A stretch of 6,344 nt of DNA from NCBI GenBank assembly GCA_946481225.1, contig CAMLNJ010000186.1, forward strand, positions 1 through 6,344, written 5' to 3'. Numbering within the stretch: the first letter of the stretch is position 1; the number at the start of each line of letters is the position of its first letter. Source of the DNA: an uncultured Verrucomicrobiota bacterium (GTDB taxonomy: Bacteria > Verrucomicrobiota > Verrucomicrobiae > Opitutales > Opitutaceae). Shown in pieces: positions 1 to 4,934 of the stretch. The notes beneath the pieces were generated by a model, which saw only the letters and a program-made list of their open reading frames with translations, had not been told where the DNA came from and did not search any database. The translations under genes were made by a program, and so were the position numbers.

Positions 1-579
1 GCCGGCGGAGACGCCCGCAGGCTCGCCGAACGCGGCGCCGGTGCTGCCCGCGGGGAAGAGGAGCTCCTGGCCGCGGTTGGTGCTGGTCGCGGTTTGCGCC
101 GGGCGCGTGCCGATGTCGCCGCCGGTGTTTCCAATGGTGAAGGAGGAGCGGTAACCGGTCCAATTCTGGGTGCCGCCGCCGACCGCGCCGCTGGTGCTCA
201 TCGTCTCGCCGTTGACGCTCGAGTCGAGGGCGACGGGGGAGACGCCATGGGAGTCGTAGAGACCGAAGCACAGGGTGCGGAGGTTCGTGCCGCGCAGGGT
301 GGCCCGGAGGCGAAGGTAATCGCCCACGGCGCCGAGCGCGACAGGCGTGTCGGAGAAGCGCGCCGCGGTTTCGACGATGGCCGATCCGGCGGGCGTGTTC
401 CACGTGAGCGTGAGGGGACGGGCCTCGACCGTCTCCGTGGTGATCGGGTCGTCGCCGACGGAGCTGTTGGTCGCGGCGCGACCCGACATGATGAACCAGC
501 TCGTGACGTCGGACGTGATCACGGCGGCGGAGTTGTTGAGCGTGTTGTTGGCGAAGGTGGTCGAGAAGACCGGGTTTTC
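1..579 (-). repeat. Second, window-truncated copy of the duplicated domain (residues 663-855+)
   Basis: This copy follows the fourth Ig domain. It shows the same landmarks in the same order as the first copy: GDY at 748-750, GLYDSHGV at 768-775, WTGYR at 802-806, GD at 816-817, AQT at 823-825 and ELL at 834-836. From WTGYR to ELL the spacing is identical in both copies, with no gap. The rest of the copy lies beyond the left edge. Confidence 0.7.
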
Positions 580-2565
580 GTTCGCGAGAACGACGCTGAC
601 GACCGAATCGTTGGAGGGGGCGCTGCCACCCTCGTTGGTGACGACGACATGGTAGGTGCCGGCGTCGGCGGAGGTGGCCGCCGCGATGGTGTAGGTCGAG
701 CCGATGGCGCCGGAGATCGGTGCGTCGTCCTTATACCACTGGTAGGTCAGCGGAGCGGAGCCGGCGTAGGACGCGGCGAGCGTGACGCGATTGTCGGCAT
801 GCACGGTGAGCGCCGCCGGAGGCTGGGTGGTGACGGATGGGAGGACGACGTTGACGGTCACAAGCGCGCCGTCGCTCGGCGCGCTTCCGTAGGTGTTGGT
901 CGCGATCACGGTGTAGGTGCCGGCGTCCGCGGTCGTGGCGCTGGCGACCTGGTAGGTCGAGGCGGTGGCACCGGGAATCGCCACGTCGTTCTTATACCAC
1001 TGATACGAAGGCGCGGGCAGGCCGGAGGCGGTGACGGAGAGGTTGATCGCCTGGCCGACGTTGACCGTCGTCGGCGAGGGATGGCCGGTGATGGCGGGCG
1101 CCGCGGTGTTGATCGTGACGGCGACGGTATCGCTGGTGTCGGAGCCTTGGGAGTTGGTCGCGACGACCTTGTAGTTGCCGGCATCGTCGGCGGTGGCGTT
1201 TTCGACGGTGTAGGTGGCGGACGTCGCCCCGGAGATCGGGGCGTCGTTGCGATACCACTGGTAGGAGGGCGTCGGAACGCCGGAGGCGAGCGCGGCGAGG
1301 GTCAGCGTGGTGCCGGCGTCGACGTTTTGCGCGGTCGGCTGAGTGGTGATCGCGGGCGCGGAGAGGGACGACACGTTGACGGCGACGGTCGAGCTCGTTT
1401 CCGAGCCGTAGGCGTTGGTCACGACGACATAATAGTCGCCGGTGTCGGCGGAGCTGGCGGAGGAGACCGAATAGGTGGCGGAGGTGGCGCCGGAGACGGG
1501 CGATCCGTCCTTGAACCATTGATACGAGAGCGCGCCGGAGCCGGCCGCGACGACCGAGAGGCTGCCCGGGCCGCCTTGCGGGAAGTTTTGCGCGGTCGGC
1601 TGGTCGGTGATGCGAGCGATGTCGGAGTTGCGCGCGGTGACCTTGAGGGCGGCGACCTGGAGGTTGGGGGTGCCGTTGACGCGTCCGCCAATGGCGATGG
1701 CGTCGAAGCTCGAGGTGATGGCGCCGGGCTGCGCGGTCACTCCGGTGGTGGAGCCGCTCGCCGAGTAGAGCACGGTGGAGGTGCCCGCGGTCTTGATCGT
1801 GTAGGTGAAGGCGAAGGTCGTGGCGTTGTTGCGCGTGATGCGATAAACGAAGTCGAAGGCGTCGCTGCCCGACGCCGCCGTCCACGTGACGCTGGTGGCG
1901 GAATTGACCACGGTGCCGACGTTGATCGCGGAGGGCGAATTGTAGGCGCCGGTTCCGACCGAAAGCAGCTCGTAGCAGTTGTAGCCGGGCGAACCGGTCT
2001 GGGCGGCGCGGGCCTTGAAGTCGCCGTTGACCGAGCCGCCGAGCGACATCGCGCGATAGCCGGTCCAGCCGACGGTGCCGCCGGCGGCGACCTGGCCGGT
2101 GACGCTGGTGAAGCCGCCGTTGAGCAGGGCGACGCCATCCGCGCGCGTGACCAAGGGGTCGACGCCGCCCGAGTTGAAGAGGCCCATCGCGATGTTGCTG
2201 AGGCCGATCGTGTAGAAAGTGCCGCTGAGCTCGATGTAGTCGCCGTCGGCCGCGAGGCTGATCGGCGCCTGGGTGACGCGGCCCATGAACTCGATGACCG
2301 CCGAGCTCGAGCCGGTGGTCGAGGAAAGGATGATGCCGTTCGCGCCCGCGGCGAGGGCGCCGTTGGCCTTGTTGTATCCGCCATACCACGTCGCGCCGGT
2401 CGGAGAAATCACGCTCGGCGAAACATTCGTGGTGTTGGCGGCGCCCGAGAAATCGGCGTTGAAAACCACGGGATCGGCGAAACCGGCGACAGGCACCAAC
2501 GCGCAGAGCGTGGTCCGCAGAGTCGCCCGCAGGCGACGAAGGAACGGGGCGTGATACGACTTCAT
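1..2565 (-). CDS. Secreted multi-Ig-domain protein with duplicated unknown domain (3' end outside window)
   Basis: The reading frame is open from ATG at 2565-2563 to the window edge, 855 codons without a stop. Residues 1-30 are a signal peptide: a basic n-region (FLRRLRATLR), a short hydrophobic stretch and a likely signal peptidase I site after AGFA. Residues 31-312 form a beta-rich domain that I cannot assign to a family. Residues 319-398, 404-486, 490-573 and 577-660 are four bacterial Ig-like domains, each with YQW followed by a 'DAGTY.V..TN' type motif. From about 663 to the edge a second copy of the first domain begins. No catalytic domain is visible, so adhesion, substrate display or cell-surface scaffolding is inference. 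The start is chosen because it gives a good signal peptide; no Shine-Dalgarno sequence precedes it (CCCTTTCCC). It is divergent from the PL1 lyase gene, with 327 bp between them. The C-terminus, which could carry an anchor, is not visible. Confidence 0.88.
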   Translation of the reverse strand, partial: MKSYHAPFLRRLRATLRTTLCALVPVAGFADPVVFNADFSGAANTTNVSPSVISPTGATWYGGYNKANGALAAGANGIILSSTTGSSSAVIEFMGRVTQAPISLAADGDYIELSGTFYTIGLSNIAMGLFNSGGVDPLVTRADGVALLNGGFTSVTGQVAAGGTVGWTGYRAMSLGGSVNGDFKARAAQTGSPGYNCYELLSVGTGAYNSPSAINVGTVVNSATSVTWTAASGSDAFDFVYRITRNNATTFAFTYTIKTAGTSTVLYSASGSTTGVTAQPGAITSSFDAIAIGGRVNGTPNLQVAALKVTARNSDIARITDQPTAQNFPQGGPGSLSVVAAGSGALSYQWFKDGSPVSGATSATYSVSSASSADTGDYYVVVTNAYGSETSSTVAVNVSSLSAPAITTQPTAQNVDAGTTLTLAALASGVPTPSYQWYRNDAPISGATSATYTVENATADDAGNYKVVATNSQGSDTSDTVAVTINTAAPAITGHPSPTTVNVGQAINLSVTASGLPAPSYQWYKNDVAIPGATASTYQVASATTADAGTYTVIATNTYGSAPSDGALVTVNVVLPSVTTQPPAALTVHADNRVTLAASYAGSAPLTYQWYKDDAPISGAIGSTYTIAAATSADAGTYHVVVTNEGGSAPSNDSVVSVVLANENPVFSTTFANNTLNNSAAVITSDVTSWFIMSGRAATNSSVGDDPITTETVEARPLTLTWNTPAGSAIVETAARFSDTPVALGAVGDYLRLRATLRGTNLRTLCFGLYDSHGVSPVALDSSVNGETMSTSGAVGGGTQNWTGYRSSFTIGNTGGDIGTRPAQTATSTNRGQELLFPAGSTGAAFGEPAGVSAG
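586..1611 (-). repeat. Array of four tandem Ig-like domain units
   Basis: Four units recur with a period of 86-87 codons: the core tryptophans of YQW are at residues 350, 437, 523 and 610. Each unit starts near a 'Q/H-P' strand (DQPTAQN, TQPTAQN, GHPSPTT, TQPPAAL) and carries W[FY][KR][ND]D or a close variant, then P[VI][SP]GA, and ends in a 'TN..GS' turn. The units lack cysteines, as is common in bacterial Ig-like domains of this type. A fifth, related unit lies in the pectinesterase gene at 5436-5678 on the same strand. Confidence 0.85.
1630..2475 (-). repeat. First copy of the duplicated N-terminal domain (residues 31-312)
   Basis: This part of the Ig-rich protein encodes the complete first copy of a domain that recurs after the Ig array. 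Landmarks are GDY at residues 108-110, GLFNSGGV at 128-135, WTGYR at 167-171, GD at 181-182, AQT at 188-190 and ELL at 199-201. It ends in alternating strands near 'LQVAALKVTA', which suggests a beta-sandwich such as a concanavalin/laminin-G-like fold. That fold guess is weak; the family is not recognised. Confidence 0.7.
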
Positions 2566-2631
2566 GGGAAAGGGCGGGCCAAGATGTGCCGGGGCGGATT
2601 CGGGCACGGATGCGGGAACCGTCTCGGGGGG

Positions 2632-2637
2632 GTTATA
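2632..2637 (-). promoter_or_regulatory. Candidate -10 box (TATAAC) for the Ig protein gene, within a palindrome
   Basis: TATAAC is the only AT-rich -10-like hexamer upstream of the minus-strand start, about 66 bp from the ATG. It is embedded in the perfect palindrome GGTTATAACC, so the same hexamer also reads toward the plus strand. The best upstream -35 match (CTTACC at 2653-2658, spacer 15) is poor. This is a weak call. Confidence 0.25.
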
Positions 2638-2826
2638 ACCGGAAGGGGAAGGGGTAAGGCGCGCCATCGTGCGTCGCGCGTCTTCCGCGCCACAAACTCC
2701 GCCGCGCGCGCATCGTTGAACACTTCCCCGCGGCGCCTCCGCGCCGGGCCCATTGCTCAACAATGCCTCGCTCGGCGGCTTTGCGAAGGGCGGTCGGCCC
2801 GACGAGTCCTCGGCGCGCATCCCCGC

Positions 2827-2860
2827 CGTCTTCGGTGGCGCTCCCCTCGCGCCGAAGACG
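2827..2860 (+). promoter_or_regulatory. Hairpin-forming inverted repeat upstream of the PL1 lyase gene
   Basis: CGTCTTCGG at 2827-2835 is perfectly complementary to CCGAAGACG at 2852-2860 across a 16-nt loop, in which GCG and CGC can pair further. It ends 32 bp before the lyase ATG. No T-run follows, so it is not a typical terminator. It could be an operator for a dimeric regulator or an mRNA 5'-leader structure; which one is unknown. Confidence 0.4.
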
Positions 2861-2892
2861 TATGCCCCAACCCCCGACCCCGATTGTCCATC

Positions 2893-4392
2893 ATGTATCC
2901 GCGATCCTTCGCGCCCCGAGCGGGCGCCGCGGGCGGCCTGCTTCTTGCCGCCCTTTGTCTGCCCGAACGCCTCCCCGCCGCGCCCTCCCCCGGCTCCGTG
3001 ATCTCGCTCCGCGACGGCCATTACGCCAAGTGGGTTTCCGCCAACAACGGCACCACCGCCGAGCGCCTGCTCGTGGCCAACGTCACCGCCGCGCCCACCG
3101 ACTGGGAAAAGTTCACCGTCGTCGATGCGGGCGGCGGTCTCGTCGCCCTGCGCTGCGTCGCCAACAACCTCTACGTCTGCGCCGAAAGCGGCGGCGGCGC
3201 GACGATGCGCGCCAACCGAAGCGCCATCGGCTCGTGGGAGAAATTCAGCTGGATCGACAACGCCGACGGCACCGCCTCCCTGCTGGCCGGCGTCAACTCG
3301 CGCTACGCCTGCTCGGAGGGCACGGGGGTGACCGCGAACCGGACCGCGATCGGCGCGTGGGAAAAATTCACCGCGTCCGGCGCCGCCCCGGTCGGCTTCG
3401 CCTCCGTCAACGCGCTCGGCAACAACGGCACCACGGGCGGTGCGGGCGGCGCCGTGGTCACCGCCACCACCCGCGCGCAGCTGATCCAATACGCGGGCGA
3501 CGACATGCCGCGCGTCATCCAGATCCCGCAGGGCACGGTCATCGACCTCGCCGACGGGACCTACAGCACCGGCACCAAAACCGTGGGCCGCTACGGCGGC
3601 GTCTACTACTGCGGGGAGATCAACAACGTGGTGCAGGAGAACGGCGGCGTGAGCGTCGGCGCGAACAAAACCATCATCGGCCTCGGCACGGGCGCGAGCC
3701 TGGTCGGGCACGGCCTGCGCATTTCAAACAAGGCCAACGTCATCGTCCGCAACCTGACGATCTCGGACATCAACACCGGCATCGTGGAGGCGGGCGACGG
3801 CATCACCGTCGACGGCTCGCACCACGTCTGGATCGACCACTGCACCTTCCGCCGGATCAGCGACGGCTACATCGACGTGATCGGCACGAACCCGCATTAC
3901 CTCACGATTTCGTGGTGCCACTTCGACGGCTACGATCTCGAGGTGTGCAGTCCGCACCAGCATCACTACGTCTCGGCGGTCGGCTCCGGCGCGCGGGCGA
4001 CGCTGCACCACAACTACTACGACCGCGGCAGCGGGCGGAATCCTCGTATCAGCGGCACGGGCACGATGGTGCATGCCTTCAACAACTACTACCGCGACAT
4101 CAGCTTCTACTGCCTCTCCTCCGAGGACGGCGCGCAGACGCGGCTGGATCGCTGCTACTACGAAAACAGCCAGCGGCCGCATTACTACGATTGGGATCTC
4201 TCGAGTCCGGCAGGAGCCGGGGCCTTGCAGAGCGTCGTCTCGGAAAACGTCTACACCGGCGTCTCCGCGACGAGCCGTCGCGAGGTCGGCGGCACGGTAT
4301 TCGACCCGGCGAGCTACTACAGCTCCTCGCCGCAGCCCGCCTCCGAGGTGAAGGCGGCGGTGCTCGCGGGCGCGGGCGCCGGCAAGATGTAG
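2893..4392 (+). CDS. Secreted PL1 pectate/pectin lyase with N-terminal fascin-like beta-trefoil
   Basis: This complete 499-aa enzyme is predicted to cleave homogalacturonan by beta-elimination outside the cytoplasm. Residues 1 to about 29 are a signal peptide (GAAGGLLLAALCLPERLPA). Residues 36-160 form a beta-trefoil of the fascin-like type with three WEKF motifs at 71, 115 and 156, probably a carbohydrate-binding part. Residues about 168-460 are a PL1 right-handed beta-helix: GDG at 301-303, VWIDHC at 312-317, DGYID at 324-328 and VHAFNNYY at 393-400. D302, D324 and D328 fall where PL1 pectate lyases place calcium ligands, and R382 in GRNPR is the likely catalytic arginine. CSPHQHHY at 352-359 and GRNPR resemble fungal pectin lyases, so preference for methylated or unmethylated pectin is uncertain. 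The start is the only in-frame ATG giving a signal peptide; no Shine-Dalgarno is seen. The frame stays open far upstream only because of GC-rich antisense sequence. It converges on the pectinesterase gene. Confidence 0.92.
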   Translation: MYPRSFAPRAGAAGGLLLAALCLPERLPAAPSPGSVISLRDGHYAKWVSANNGTTAERLLVANVTAAPTDWEKFTVVDAGGGLVALRCVANNLYVCAESGGGATMRANRSAIGSWEKFSWIDNADGTASLLAGVNSRYACSEGTGVTANRTAIGAWEKFTASGAAPVGFASVNALGNNGTTGGAGGAVVTATTRAQLIQYAGDDMPRVIQIPQGTVIDLADGTYSTGTKTVGRYGGVYYCGEINNVVQENGGVSVGANKTIIGLGTGASLVGHGLRISNKANVIVRNLTISDINTGIVEAGDGITVDGSHHVWIDHCTFRRISDGYIDVIGTNPHYLTISWCHFDGYDLEVCSPHQHHYVSAVGSGARATLHHNYYDRGSGRNPRISGTGTMVHAFNNYYRDISFYCLSSEDGAQTRLDRCYYENSQRPHYYDWDLSSPAGAGALQSVVSENVYTGVSATSRREVGGTVFDPASYYSSSPQPASEVKAAVLAGAGAGKM

Positions 4393-4428
4393 GCGGACGC
4401 GGCTCGCGCCGTGCCGCTTCGTTTATGC

Positions 4429-4466
4429 AAAAAAAGGCGGGGCTCCGAAAAGAGCCCCGCCTTTTT
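4429..4466. terminator. Bidirectional rho-independent terminator between convergent genes
   Basis: GGCGGGGCTC at 4436-4445 pairs perfectly with GAGCCCCGCC at 4452-4461 around a 6-nt loop, CGAAAA. Seven A residues precede the stem and five T residues follow it, so both strands show a GC-rich stem followed by a U-tract. It lies 37 bp after the lyase stop and 22 bp beyond the stop of the minus-strand frame at 4488, so it can end both transcripts. Confidence 0.93.
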
Positions 4467-4487
4467 CGTTCGTGGCTCGGCAAAAAC

Positions 4488-4934
4488 TCACTCCGTGGCG
4501 CGCAGACGGGCGAAGAGGCGGGGGCCGGTGAACGGGATCGTGATGCGGACGGTCTCGTGGTCGGGGTCGATGAGCTGCACGAGCTGGAAGCCGTTCACGT
4601 AGTTGCCGACGCTGAATTGAAGCGTGCCGGCCGCGCCGACCGTCGGCGTGAACTTAACGTAAGCGATGCCCTCGGCGCCGGACGCGAAGGCGTCGCGAAA
4701 GGCGCCGCCACCCGAGGTCGTGGTGGTCTTGGTGCCGCCGCCGTTTGCCGCGGCGACGGTGATGGTGGAGGTCTGACCGTCCTGGTCGCCGTGGGCGTAG
4801 ACGTAGAGCTGATAGGTGCCGGCGGGCAGGCTGCTGGCGGTGATGGTGTAGGTGTTGCCGAAGAAATAATCCTGCATGAGGAGCGCGGGATTCGGCGTGC
4901 CGGCGGTGGTGTTGCTCCACGCGGAAAAGCCGCC
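4488..4934 (-). pseudogene. Orphaned 3' segment of the pectinesterase gene downstream of an in-frame TAG
   Basis: These 148 codons plus a TGA at 4490-4488 continue the pectinesterase frame directly after its TAG, with no frameshift and no further stop. They encode the second half of a secreted-protein domain: GGFSAWSN, PALLMQDYFFGNTY, LPAGTYQLYVYAHGDQDG, FASGAEGIAYVKF and VNGFQLVQL. They end with DPDHETVRITIPFTG and PRLFARLRATE, a typical close of secreted verrucomicrobial proteins. The first ATG (4877) falls inside the domain, has no signal peptide and is not a plausible independent start. The segment is therefore read as the severed C-terminus, either from a real nonsense mutation or from a sequence error. 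If the TAG is an error, 4488-6344 is one intact gene. Confidence 0.7.

Larger units (their letters stand above)
2566..2892. other. Divergent intergenic region between the Ig protein and PL1 lyase genes
   Basis: These 327 bp separate two divergent starts and presumably hold both promoters. Short frames here run into flanking genes in the wrong phase and have no recognisable product. Visible elements are a perfect 10-bp palindrome at 2631-2640, a purine-rich stretch at 2641-2659, a small inverted repeat CATTG-N5-CAATG at 2751-2765 and a 9-bp-arm hairpin at 2827-2860. I could not find a convincing -35/-10 pair for the plus-strand gene. Neither gene has a Shine-Dalgarno sequence. Confidence 0.6.

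Noticed and set aside
586..1611. Possible CRISPR-like or short tandem repeat array in the left part
   Set aside because: The repetition has a period of about 260 bp, is degenerate and in frame; it is explained by tandem Ig domains.
992..2389. Minus-strand frame of 465 codons, rich in Arg and His
   Set aside because: It is a shadow frame of the real minus-strand Ig gene, shifted in phase; it has arginine-rich composition and no domain.
2751..2765. Inverted repeat CATTG-N5-CAATG
   Set aside because: Five-base arms are short enough to arise by chance; no T-run or promoter is placed near it.
94..2892. Very long plus-strand open frame that joins the lyase upstream and would give a 1432-aa protein
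   Set aside because: It is the antisense of the Ig protein gene. The translation is low-complexity Gly/Arg/Asp/Val sequence with no domains, whereas the minus strand gives a signal peptide and four Ig domains. The true lyase start is 2893, where a signal peptide begins.
3724..4182. Minus-strand frame opposite the lyase
   Set aside because: Valine/alanine/arginine-rich antisense of a well-supported PL1 catalytic region.
4488..4877. Independent small gene starting at ATG 4877
   Set aside because: The start lies inside a domain whose first half is encoded upstream in the same frame; there is no signal peptide although the sequence is of secreted type.
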